In this document: positions 24,818 to 33,190 of the stretch, piece by piece | Position numbering within the stretch: position 1 is the first letter of the stretch | Layout: each line of letters starts with the position of its first letter | From: Dyella_B sp036746095 | GTDB taxonomy: Bacteria > Pseudomonadota > Gammaproteobacteria > Xanthomonadales > Rhodanobacteraceae | Length of the DNA stretch: 64,000 nucleotides | Assembly: GCF_036746095.1 (NCBI RefSeq) | Contig: NZ_DAIOEU010000002.1 | Location: 174,549-238,548, forward strand | Direction of reading: 5' to 3' | Translations under genes and position numbers: made by a program | The notes under the pieces: generated by a model | The model's input: only the letters and a program-made list of their open reading frames with translations | Database searches by the model: none | What the model was told of the DNA's origin: nothing

Positions 24818-26030
24818 CTCGATCCAGTCCCTTTGAAGGAGAGAAATCGGAAGGGATGTGTTCAAGGGCTGTCACGATGCGCTCCTCCGGCAACCCTGCC
24901 GCCAGCGCATGATGCGCGATGTGTGAGTAGATTTTCATCAAGCCATCGCAAAGCACGGATGCATTGTCGAAACCGCGTGCATCGCTCCATCGGTTGACCT
25001 GCACGCCATGCTGCAAACCACCTCGGCAATAGTTCCGCCACACGCAGGGAAGACAGGGTTCGGCCAGGCGGGTGTGCAGTTGCCGCAGGAGGGCCGAGGC
25101 GGGCGAATTGGCAAACTCGCGCAGGGTTGATGACCCGACGTTGTATCGGCCCGTGTCTAGCCGTGTGGGTTTGAGCTCATCGATGCCCACGCTGCCATCG
25201 CTCTCGATGGTGAGGTGCTGCAAGCGGACGTGATGAGGCGTTTTGTCTTCGGGCGTTGCCTTCCCGGAAAAGAAGGAAAGCAGCTGGCTGAACATCCGCA
25301 CGTAGATGTCCTTGGTGTTGTCCTTCACCCACTCGTCGAAGACGTCGCACAAGAATTGGGCATAGACCATGGGGTCCTGCCCTCGAAAACTGTCATGCGT
25401 GTCCATGGGCAGGTGAAACGTCATCCCTCGCACCCCCAGGTCATCCACGAAGTGGCGATAGCACGTTCGACCGTTCGCTTTGGGGTGAATCACAGAAATG
25501 ACACCTGGCCAGGGCAGATCGCCTTGTTTAGCGCGTTTTTGCAGCAAGCGAAGGCCATCAACCGTTCGCTGATAGGTGCCTCTGCCTCGAAGATCCTTCC
25601 GTTCCAAATCGTTGATGTCTTCGGGACCATCCAACGAGACGCCGGCACTCATGCGGTGGCGCGCAAAGATGTCCACCCACTCGTCATCCAGCAACATGGC
25701 GTTGGTCTGGATGCCAAGCCGAACATTGGGGACGTCCGACAACTCCGTCAACAGCGTTTTGGCGAACGTATCGAAGTTGCGCTTTCCCATCATCAACGGC
25801 TCGCCGCCATGGAAGATGATCGTGGCCGCGCTCGCCTTCAAATCCTGTGCCCCTTGGGCCAGATAGGCCGCGGTCTCGCTCATGATCCGCTGGGAAATCT
25901 TGACGGGACGATCCTTGAACGACTCATCCCCCTTGTTGAAGACGTAGCAATAAGAACAATTGATGTTGCAGCGCTCAGCAACCTTGATCACAGCTTCAAT
26001 GTGATCGACCGTTTCGATCATGTCGTTCAT
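24798..26030 (-). CDS. Radical SAM/SPASM peptide maturase (RiPP)
   Basis: This 410-residue enzyme has the radical SAM cluster site C21-x3-C25-x2-C28 (CNINCSYCYVF), GGEPLM (SAM-binding) and a C-terminal SPASM-type Cys set (EPCLPCVWRNYCRGG, later VLCDGLMKIYSH). The ending CDGL-x-K-IYSH recalls the GrrM/XyeB/FxsB group that links aromatic side chains to nearby residues (three-residue cyclophanes). It lies 74 nt after the precursor gene with a GGGGAGGG ribosome site, so the precursor is the obvious substrate. The kind of crosslink made is inference from family resemblance; anSME-type sulfatase maturation is excluded by absence of a sulfatase. Confidence 0.9.
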   Translation of the reverse strand: MNDMIETVDHIEAVIKVAERCNINCSYCYVFNKGDESFKDRPVKISQRIMSETAAYLAQGAQDLKASAATIIFHGGEPLMMGKRNFDTFAKTLLTELSDVPNVRLGIQTNAMLLDDEWVDIFARHRMSAGVSLDGPEDINDLERKDLRGRGTYQRTVDGLRLLQKRAKQGDLPWPGVISVIHPKANGRTCYRHFVDDLGVRGMTFHLPMDTHDSFRGQDPMVYAQFLCDVFDEWVKDNTKDIYVRMFSQLLSFFSGKATPEDKTPHHVRLQHLTIESDGSVGIDELKPTRLDTGRYNVGSSTLREFANSPASALLRQLHTRLAEPCLPCVWRNYCRGGLQHGVQVNRWSDARGFDNASVLCDGLMKIYSHIAHHALAAGLPEERIVTALEHIPSDFSPSKGLDRDAFLAV

Positions 26031-26104
26031 CGGATCCCTCCCCTCGAATGGGGTTGGCGCGCAAAAAGATTTGCGCGCCAACTTTGATGGCAACGACCTA
26101 GATA

Positions 26105-26305
26105 TCAGAGGGGACCCTTGTGCATGATTTCTTTCCAGAAACCACCTTGGCCCGGACCGCTGCTGTCCTGGTGGAACTGTTCGAACCAATCAGCACCGCT
26201 GACAGCGATGCCATCGATTTGCTCACGCGTCAGTTCGGTTGCCTCGGCGGACGAGTCGTAACCGTGCTTTTGCAACTGCGCGCGCAATTTTTCACTGATC
26301 GACAT
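26105..26305 (-). CDS. RiPP precursor peptide (66 aa), radical-SAM modified
   Basis: This small ORF encodes 66 residues. The leader (about 1-38) is charged and ends in IDGIAVSGA, like Gly-type leaders cut by C39 peptidases (G37-A38). The following 28 residues contain W40-F41, F44-H45, a Gly/Ser/Pro linker (residues 48-55, with a second Gly pair G54-G55), and an aromatic tail F56-W57-K58 to L66. GGAGAAG lies 6 nt before the ATG. It is first in a six- to eight-gene operon with maturase and exporter. The aromatic residues are candidate sites for the maturase. The N-terminally longer reading to 26422 has no ribosome site and no leader-like content. Confidence 0.85.
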   Translation of the reverse strand: MSISEKLRAQLQKHGYDSSAEATELTREQIDGIAVSGADWFEQFHQDSSGPGQGGFWKEIMHKGPL

Positions 26306-26952
26306 ACTTCTTCTCCATGTAATGGCCGCAAAGGGCCGTGATGAGCTGCGATGTCGCCGCTCAATTCGATCTGTGTGGATGGATCTGACGCCGACCGGAT
26401 GTGGGAAAGAGGATCCGATCACGTCATGGCTTGGCTACGATGCAGCCAAGGCTCGCTTGATCACAAGAGTGGTGGCCCGATGGCCGTGATGACATCGCGG
26501 GCACACATCTCAATGCACATGGCACTCCCCTGTTTCAGCAGCATCCGTCTCTTCCTTTGAGCGTTACTCACTGGCTTGCACTTCGCAATATCACGCGAGG
26601 ACTCATCGTGACCTTTCGTGACAAATCACGTCAAGTGCCGCGCCGCTCTCTCCATCTCAAACGGATGTGGAAGGAAAATCCCTACCTTGATGCACCTGGC
26701 CAACAATTGTCGCCGAGGTCGAGAAGCAATGCATGAGCGTGATTCTTTATCTACGCTCTTGCCTAGCGTTTGCCACGTTCGCTAGTGTCAGCCATCTGGA
26801 TGGGTGGCCATCAATCTGACGCGGCATAGCGGCTCTTGGCCTGCTCATCTGCTCATTTGTTGCTATCACCGCAGAAGGGTCGCCCACGCATAGCATTAAT
26901 CCTTTGAATACACCCATCCACATCAGTTGTTCGATGTGAAAAGGAACGACAG
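26306..26952. promoter_or_regulatory. Promoter region of the RiPP operon with clustered TCACG/CGTGA half-sites
   Basis: These 647 bp hold no convincing gene. They contain the leftward RiPP promoter and the start of the rightward gene at 26953. TCACG/CGTGA half-sites occur at 26591-26595, 26607-26611, 26617-26621 and 26626-26630 (the last two form CGTGA-N4-TCACG), plus one at 26419-26423. The arrangement is operator-like, but no regulator gene is inside the cluster and no -35/-10 pair could be fixed. Base composition is lower in GC than the flanking core. Confidence 0.4.
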
Positions 26953-27476
26953 ATGATCAACGTTCGGCAAGCCTATGCAGATCTCGATCGGTGCTTGCTT
27001 CCGATCTTCATTTGGCTGTGTGGCTCCGTGGTATTGCTGCTCTTTCAGGCGTGCATCAAGACGCTACCATCGCCTTGGGCGACCCCAGCCAAGTGGGCAC
27101 GACCCAAGCCACTGTTCTCCAAGCGAGCCGATACAGAGGATACGAAGTCCAATACGCGTTCGATCTGGGGACACGAACCTACACCGTCTCTGACGAGCTG
27201 GGGCGATCGAAGCTTTGGGTGAATGTCAGCAAAAAGGATTGGGACGCGATCCAAAATGGTGGACGGAGTTTGCAGGTGAAATATCTGCTCAACAATCCGT
27301 CCATCAGCCGACCTCTTTTTAGCGGACGGCACGGCGATTTGAGCAGGGAATTCACCGACGATTGCGTCGGTTTGATGATGAGCTGCCTCCTCATCGCCCT
27401 GTGGCTGCTCATAGGTGTTCGGCTTCGTCGCCATATTGTGCGCCTCGCTTGCCCTTACCAAGAACATCAACGATAG
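26953..27476 (+). pseudogene. Membrane protein (DUF3592-like), frameshifted
   Basis: The frame beginning at 26953 supplies the start and first membrane helix (LLPIFIWLCGSVVLLLFQACIK). From about 27058 the homologous-looking continuation is in the -1 frame: IALGDPSQVGTTQATVL, EVQYAFDLGTRTYTVSDELGRSK, VKYLLNNPS, and a second membrane helix MMSCLLIALWLLIGVRL. Helix, beta-rich domain with TATV and YxxxNP, and helix is the DUF3592-type plan. The frameshift implies loss of function unless the sequence has an error. The 3' end runs into the TonB-receptor fragment, where the accessory block ends. Confidence 0.55.
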
Positions 27477-28893
27477 CCTGCAGTGGCACTTCAACAGCAT
27501 CTACCAGGATCGCGATGTGCAAGGCGCCTACTACGGCATCATCCTCGGGCAGGATTTCGGCTACCCCGTTGCCGAGCCCGTACGCGTGTCCGCACCCCTG
27601 CCGGGCGATCAACGTGTCAGCCAGCCCTACACGGGCTATCGAACCAGCTACCGCGTAGCGAACACGGGCCTGAAGTGGGAGATCTCGCCTGACTGGAGCT
27701 TCCATCTCGACTACAGCTACGCCAAGCAGACACGCGAGAACCGCGACAGCGCCATCATCCTTACCGACAACCAAGGCGGCTACACCGATCTCAACTACCT
27801 GGGCTATTCGCGCTACAACTACGCGCAGTGGCAAGGCATGTTCAACGGTACCTTGACCACCGGCTTCATCAAGCACGACCTGGTGCTCGGTGCCTCTGAG
27901 CAAACGTTGAATTCGCACTACCCGGCAGACTGGAACATCAGCGCCGGGCAGGTGCTCGGAACCGGCAATCTGTTCGCCCCGCCCCTGCTACCCAACCCAG
28001 ACCCATCATGGAGCCGCGCCACGTACTTGGCGCAAACCACGACCCAACGTGCGTTGTTTGTGAGCGATATGCTTATTTTTTCGCCGCAGTGGTCCGCGCT
28101 GCTTGGCCTGCGCTACATCGATTACCTGGACAAGTCATTCGGGCCGGGCAGCACGCAAGCCACGGCACTCTACGACCAAAAGCCGGTGACGCCGACCGTC
28201 GCGCTGATGTACAAGCCGCTGGCACCGATGACGCTGTACGCCAGCTACGTGCAATCGCTGGAACAGGCCACCGGTGCACCGCAAAGCGCAGTGAATGCGT
28301 ACCAGACGTTTGCGCCCACCACCAGCAAGCAGTTTGAACTTGGCGCGAAAACCGAGTTCGATACATGGAGTGCGAATCTTGCGCTGTTCCAGGTACAACG
28401 TGGCTTGCAGTACCTCAATGCGGAGAATGTCTATGTGCAAGATGGCCAGACGCGCTACCGCGGTGTGGATGCATCGTTCCAAGCCTCGCTTGGTAAGCAT
28501 TGGACCGTGCTCGGCGGCGTAATGGCACTCGATGCCGTCAACATCCGCGCCGCACCCGGCGCGGATGGCAAGCGTGCTTATGGCGCACCAAAGCTGCAAG
28601 GCAACCTGTATGCGGAGTACAGCGTGCCGCAGCTCCCCGGCCTGATGCTGACGGCGGGCGCGCGCTATGTGGGCAACCAAGCGATCGAGGCCAATAACAG
28701 CAATTTTGTCCCCGCGTATCACACGTTCGACGTGGGTGCGCGGTACGCCAGCACGCTCGGCGGACATCCAGTGACTTACCGTGTCGGCATCGACAATCTT
28801 GCCGATGAAAAGTACTGGCTGACGAGTTTTGGTTTCATTCTCAACCAGGGCACGCCGCGGACGGTGCGGGCAAGTGTGACGTTGACGTTATAA
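27415..28893 (+). pseudogene. TonB-dependent siderophore receptor, C-terminal barrel only (5' truncated)
   Basis: From about 27450 the frame encodes roughly 480 residues of a ferrichrome/pyoverdine-type receptor barrel: NINDSLQWHFNSIYQDRDVQGAYYG, many alternating strands, EDS-like KQFELGAKTEF, GVDASFQASLGKHW, and the terminal IDNLADEKYW...VTLTL with a terminal hydrophobic residue. The plug domain, TonB box and signal peptide are missing. The first 12 codons come from the preceding gene region. So the receptor was cut at about 27440-27455, the right edge of the RiPP-bearing block. It could not be exported or gated as it stands. Confidence 0.8.
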
Positions 28894-28920
28894 GCGTTTT
28901 TTTGCGCAAGACTTTTTTGC

Positions 28921-28950
28921 GCGTCATTCCGGCGAAGGCCGGAATGACGC
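28921..28950. repeat. REP-like palindrome, GTCATTCC family, copy 2
   Basis: A perfect 13-bp inverted repeat (core GCGTCATTCCGGC) surrounds a GAAG loop, between the TonB-receptor fragment and the kinase gene, which converge. Same family as 5032-5064 and 39935-39962. Confidence 0.75.
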
Positions 28951-29006
28951 GAAGAGACCCGATAGCTCGTAGCGAATGCCGCTTTGAAGCGAATCCCTGT
29001 CAGGCG

Positions 29007-30386
29007 TTAATTGCCGGGAATAACCACCCGCACCCGCAACCCGCGCCCCCATGGCGCATCCAGCAAATCAATGGTCGCACCGTGCAACTGCGCCGCACGC
29101 TGCACGATGGAAAGTCCCAGGCCGTAACCATCGCCACCGCTGGACTCGCGATGAAAGCGCGCAAACACGCTCGCCCGCCGCTCGGGCGGAATACCCGGTC
29201 CGTTATCGACCACTTCGATCACGATGCCGCCCTGCGAACGATGCATGGACAGCTGCACCTGCCCGCCCATCGGCACGTGATGCATGGCGTTCTCGATGAG
29301 ATTGCGCAGCAACGCAGCGAGCGCCGCCTCATAGCCATCCATCTTCAGGCTGTCATCGTGTTCGGCAAACGCAAACTCCACGCCGCTCTCGCCCAGCAAC
29401 GGTGCGAGCTCGTCAATCACATTCATCGCCACGACGATCAAGTCGACTTCGTTGCGCTGGCCGGCGGCCACGCCGGCTTCAAGGCGTGCAAGTGCCAGCA
29501 ATTGCTCGATGCGCCGTGCCAGGCGCGCGAGCCCGGATTGCGCGCTGGACAATGCAACCTCGGCATCGGCAGGAAGCGACGCTGCCATCACGCCATCGAG
29601 GTGGATCATGGTGGATGCGAGCGGCGTGCGCAGTTCGTGCGCGACGTCCGCGCTGAAACGACGCTCACGCTCCAATGCATCCTCCAGGCGCTCCAGCTGC
29701 GCGTTCAAGGCATCCACCACAGGCTGCAATTCCTGCGGTGCATGGTCCAATTGGATCGGTTGGCGATTGCCCGGCGAGCGCGACGCCAGCGCTTGCCGCA
29801 AACGTTCGAGCGGGCGCAAGCCACGCCGTACCGCCCAACCCACCAATATCGCCAGCAATGGCAGGCCGACCAACTGCGGCAACCCCAGATCGAGCCACAA
29901 CGCACGCGTGATATCCCGCCGGCTGTCATCACGTTCGCCGACGCGAATGACCACGTTATTGACGTCATCCACCAGGGTGAAAACGCGCCAGCCATAACCC
30001 TCGAAGAAATGATTGTCAAAGCCGGAAACCGGCGTTGGCGGCATGGGCAGGCGAGCCAGGTTGGCCGTGGTCAGGCGCATGCGATTGTGCATGTCGAACA
30101 CCTGATAGCCCACTTCCGTTTCGTAAGTACGCGCGTGCAAGCGTTGCACTTCGTCTTCGCGACTGAGGATCGGCACCTCCAGCGAAGCTTGCGCCGGCAG
30201 GCGCAATGCATCGAGGCCGGCGCGCCGAATCAACACGTCCAGCGTGCGTGCCGATTGCGCCAACCGCCCATCCAGCAGCTCGCGTGTTTCTTTCAAGGTA
30301 CGGTCGTAGCTATACAGGCCGATCGGCAGCAGCACCGCAATCAGCACCGCAATGATCATCCAGCGCAGTCGGTCGCGCAGGCTCAT
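29007..30386 (-). CDS. Two-component sensor histidine kinase (QseC/PmrB type)
   Basis: This kinase of about 459 residues has a first membrane helix (WMIIAVLIAVLLPIGLY), a roughly 130-residue periplasmic domain, a second helix (VGLPLLAILVGWAV), and a HAMP-like linker. The H-box is FSADVAHELRTPLAS, the N-box LLRNLIENAMHH, and G-boxes are VVDNGPGIPPERR and GYGLGLSIV. The stop of the upstream regulator overlaps a GTG at 30395 that is an alternative start; the ATG at 30386 is equally reasonable. Together with 30392-31057 it forms a complete two-component pair; the signal is unknown. Confidence 0.93.
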   Translation of the reverse strand: MSLRDRLRWMIIAVLIAVLLPIGLYSYDRTLKETRELLDGRLAQSARTLDVLIRRAGLDALRLPAQASLEVPILSREDEVQRLHARTYETEVGYQVFDMHNRMRLTTANLARLPMPPTPVSGFDNHFFEGYGWRVFTLVDDVNNVVIRVGERDDSRRDITRALWLDLGLPQLVGLPLLAILVGWAVRRGLRPLERLRQALASRSPGNRQPIQLDHAPQELQPVVDALNAQLERLEDALERERRFSADVAHELRTPLASTMIHLDGVMAASLPADAEVALSSAQSGLARLARRIEQLLALARLEAGVAAGQRNEVDLIVVAMNVIDELAPLLGESGVEFAFAEHDDSLKMDGYEAALAALLRNLIENAMHHVPMGGQVQLSMHRSQGGIVIEVVDNGPGIPPERRASVFARFHRESSGGDGYGLGLSIVQRAAQLHGATIDLLDAPWGRGLRVRVVIPGN

Positions 30387-30391
30387 TCGCT

Positions 30392-31057
30392 TCACGTGGG
30401 GTCCCGCGGAATCATATAGCCAACACCGCGAATGGTACGGATGGCATCGAAACTCAGTTTGCGGCGCAACGCATGGATCTGCACTTCCAACGCGCTGCTG
30501 CCCACGGCGCTATCCAGGCCATACAGCGAATTTTCCAGATGTTCGCGGCGCACGATGCGACCTGCCCGTTCCATCAAAATGCGCAGCAGGGAAAATTCGC
30601 GGCGCGTGAGTTCAACGCGCTTGCCTCGGTATTCGGCTTCGCACGTGCCGATATCCAAGCTGATCACGCCCACGTCGATGCGATTGGCGGCAAGCCCCTG
30701 CGCGCGACGCGTCAACGAGCGGATACGTGCGCTCAGTTCCTCCAGGTGGAAAGGCTTGACCAGATAATCGTCCGCACCGGCATCGAGACCGCGCACACGC
30801 GCTTCCAGTCCGTCGCGCGCCGTCATCACGATCACCGGCGTATTGACGTGCGAGCGGCGCGCTTCGGCCAATACTTCGAGGCCATCCTTGTTGGGCAGCC
30901 CCAAGTCGAGCAAGACCAGGTCAGCCGTCTGGTCACGCAGCGCCGCCAGCGCCTCGCGTCCGTCACGCAGCCAGGTCACCGCATAGGAAAGCCGTTCCAG
31001 CGCCTGCCGGATGGCTTCGCCCAGTTGCAGGTCATCTTCGACCAGGATGATGTGCAT
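30392..31057 (-). CDS. OmpR-family response regulator (QseB/PmrA type)
   Basis: This 221-residue protein has an N-terminal receiver domain with acidic residues E7, D8 and D9, phospho-acceptor D51 (LLDLGLPNKDG) and K in DDYLVKPF. A C-terminal winged helix (about 128-221) contains VELTRREFSLLRILMERAGRIV and IRTIRGVGYMI. It is first gene of the operon with the kinase, which starts at or within 6 nt of its stop. The regulon cannot be read from the sequence; adjacent genes do not suggest a target. Confidence 0.93.
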   Translation of the reverse strand: MHIILVEDDLQLGEAIRQALERLSYAVTWLRDGREALAALRDQTADLVLLDLGLPNKDGLEVLAEARRSHVNTPVIVMTARDGLEARVRGLDAGADDYLVKPFHLEELSARIRSLTRRAQGLAANRIDVGVISLDIGTCEAEYRGKRVELTRREFSLLRILMERAGRIVRREHLENSLYGLDSAVGSSALEVQIHALRRKLSFDAIRTIRGVGYMIPRDPT

Positions 31058-31171
31058 GCCGCCGTTTACCTTCGCCCTACTTTGTGGGAAGTATTGTCCT
31101 GCTTGGTCATTTTGCGCAGATTAGCTTAGGACGGTCTTACCGCACCCGCCGCCCCCTAACTGGAGACCCGC

Positions 31172-32140
31172 ATGAAAGCCCTGCGAATCACCCGCCACGG
31201 TGCGCCGGATGTGCTTGAGTACGCTGACGTCCCCATGCCCGGGCTGGATGCCGACAGCGCGCTGGTGCGGGTGCATGGCGCGTCGGTCAATCCCAGCGAC
31301 GTCAAGAATGTGGCCGGGCATTTTTCGCAGACCACGCTGCCGCGCATTCCAGGCCGCGACTTCAGCGGCGTAGTGGAGCAAGGGCCGCCGGCGTGGCGTG
31401 GTGTGGAGGTATGGGGTACGGGTGGCGATATCGGTTTTATTCGCGACGGCACGCATGCTCAATACATTAAGCTGCCAGTCGCCGCCTTGGTACGCAAACC
31501 TGCGGCACTCGATCACGCACAAGCCTCGGCCATCGGTGTGAATTTCGTGGTGGCGTGGCTGGGCGTGGTGGACTACGCGCAACTGCACGAAGGCGAAACC
31601 ATTGCCGTGATAGGCGCGGGTGGCGGCGTCGGCGGCGCCGTCACGCAGATCGCCAAGTCATTGGGCTGCCGCATCGTCGGCATCGATCGGTATCCGGTGG
31701 ATGCCAGCTCACCGGCCGGGAAGCGCATGCATGCCTTCGTGCCGTTCGACGAGCACGCCGCCACCGGCGTACGCAGCCTGGAGGGCTTGGCCGATGGCGT
31801 GGACGTAGTGTTCGACAGCGTCGGCGGGGTAGCTTTCGAAGCGGCGCTGGGGATGGCCAGGCGCCGTGGCCGGGTGGTGGAAATCAGCGCTACCGGCCGG
31901 CGCCGGGTGGAATTGGACCTGGTCGACTTCTACCACAACGAAACCCAATTGCTTGGCGCCGACAGCGCCAAGCTGGGCGTGGTGGAGGCGGCCCGGCTGA
32001 TGCAGGCGATTGCACGGGAATTCGACAACGGCAAGTTCGATGCGCCGGTGATCGCCCATCGCTACTCGCTGGCGCAAGGGCGGGAAGCGTACGAGGCGGT
32101 CGCCCAGGGTACGCCGGGGCGGGTCGTGATTGTGCCCTGA
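31172..32140 (+). CDS. Quinone oxidoreductase-like MDR/zinc-free alcohol dehydrogenase family protein
   Basis: This 322-residue medium-chain dehydrogenase/reductase has an N-terminal GroES-like domain with ASVNPSDVKNVAG and PGRDFSGVVEQ, and a Rossmann motif AVIGAGGGVGGAVTQIAKSLG. The Cys/His ligands for structural zinc are absent, as in quinone oxidoreductases (QOR/Zta1 group). It likely reduces quinones or enones with NADPH in the cytoplasm; the substrate is unknown. It is divergent from the response regulator and monocistronic. Confidence 0.87.
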   Translation: MKALRITRHGAPDVLEYADVPMPGLDADSALVRVHGASVNPSDVKNVAGHFSQTTLPRIPGRDFSGVVEQGPPAWRGVEVWGTGGDIGFIRDGTHAQYIKLPVAALVRKPAALDHAQASAIGVNFVVAWLGVVDYAQLHEGETIAVIGAGGGVGGAVTQIAKSLGCRIVGIDRYPVDASSPAGKRMHAFVPFDEHAATGVRSLEGLADGVDVVFDSVGGVAFEAALGMARRRGRVVEISATGRRRVELDLVDFYHNETQLLGADSAKLGVVEAARLMQAIAREFDNGKFDAPVIAHRYSLAQGREAYEAVAQGTPGRVVIVP

Positions 32141-32195
32141 AGGGGCAGCTTGTTACCCACGAGGAACCATGGCGCCGGCATCCTGGCCCGTACGG

Positions 32196-32546
32196 CTAGG
32201 CATGCTTCGGCTTGCGTCCCCGCCGCGGCTTGGCTTCCGCCTGCTGCGCAATCAGGCTCTGTAGATAGGCTATCCCCTCTTCCTCGGGGAAAAACGCCAC
32301 CACGTCCGCCACGGTCAGATTGTGACGTGCCTTCAGCGACAGAAATTCCTCTTTCGCCCTCTCCATGGCGGTAATGGCAGCCTGTTTGGCCGTCTCTTTC
32401 CTGCTTTTGGGCGGACGTTGTTCGATTTCCTTGTCGAGGGCCGCGAGTTCTTCCTGGAAGCGGCGGAAGGCGTCTTTCGGGAGGGTCATGGGAACGCAGT
32501 GTGCTACAGGATCAGTGATTATCTCATAGGCAGGTGCGCCATCCAT
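32196..32546 (-). CDS. Small basic coiled-coil protein with AT-hook-like tail (nucleoid-protein-like)
   Basis: This 116-residue protein has a central helix with heptad-like spacing (FRRFQEELAALDKEIEQR, then AAITAMERAKEEFLSLK), then LTVADVVAFFPEEEG. The C-terminus PRRGRKPKHA contains an AT-hook-like RGRKPK. The plan (oligomerising coil plus small DNA-binding tail) recalls H-NS-type silencers of Xanthomonadales, one of which is encoded at 35700. A GGGAAC ribosome site supports the ATG at 32546. Family not firmly identified. Confidence 0.55.
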   Translation of the reverse strand: MDGAPAYEIITDPVAHCVPMTLPKDAFRRFQEELAALDKEIEQRPPKSRKETAKQAAITAMERAKEEFLSLKARHNLTVADVVAFFPEEEGIAYLQSLIAQQAEAKPRRGRKPKHA

Positions 32547-32875
32547 CGATTGTTCCCTTTTTCGTGCGCCGTATTGGCCTACAACAGGCTGACACGGTGC
32601 GCGAACTGCCGGCGCGGGCCACGGCTGCTCCCCTGCTGCACGCTCGATAAACATGCGCTGGGCTAGCCGCAAAGACGTGATACAGCCCCGGGGCTGCATG
32701 TCCATTTTCACGTTTCCAGAAACCGGCTTGCGTATGATGGCCCCCAGCGCCGCCCTCGCCGCAAGCAGCAAAAAAAACAGCCCCTGGACCTACGCCGGGG
32801 CATGTGTGGCACGGTCTAAGCATTACCTCTGTTGCACCATCGGATGTCATATCGCAACGGACGGTAGGGGCGCGC

Positions 32876-33169
32876 TTAAGGCAACACTGATTAAGTATCG
32901 CCGTCGTCACCAGCCCTGTCTGTTCGCAGGCCACAGGGCCGTCGGCGAAGGCAGACTGGTTGTCTGTCGAGACGGCGGACCTGCGGCATGCGGACAGACA
33001 GGGCTGGCCCCAACAGGTTGAATTCAAAGTGATGGGGTGATGTCTGGAAGGCCCGCAGGCTGCGCCGCGCGGCTTGGCAAGACGGCCAGTCTTCCCGGCG
33101 CCACGCAACACACCCTGCGAGCCTTCCAGACATCATGACGACGGCGATACTTAATCAGTGTTGCCTTAA
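32876..33169. mobile_element. MITE-like element, copy 1 (294 bp, 34-bp perfect terminal inverted repeats)
   Basis: Arms 32876-32909 and 33136-33169 are exact inverted repeats that begin TTAAGGCAACACTGATTAAG. The interior holds nested palindromes (CCCTGTCTGT/ACAGACAGGG and GTCTGGAAGGC/GCCTTCCAGAC) and no coding frame. A close second copy lies at 50664-50952. The TTAA at both outer ends may be part of the arms or a duplicated target. The right end lies 21 bp before the ATG of the MASE1-like gene, so its ribosome site and promoter abut the element. Non-autonomous; the matching transposase is not in the window. Confidence 0.85.
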
Positions 33170-33190
33170 CCAAAGCTCAGGGGTGCACCG

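Noticed and set aside
24798..26305. Lasso-peptide or darobactin-type cluster
   Set aside because: No asparagine-synthetase-like cyclase or leader peptidase for lasso peptides, and no W-x-W-x-x-x-F core as in darobactin; a SPASM maturase with C39 exporter fits better.
28902..30419. 505-codon frame antisense to the histidine kinase
   Set aside because: His/Gln/Arg-rich shadow composition; the kinase on the other strand has all signature boxes.
32890..33140. ORFs inside the MITE copies (for example 32891-33136 and 50679-50894 minus)
   Set aside because: They arise from the repeat itself, differ by frameshifting indels between copies, and show no selection for a frame.
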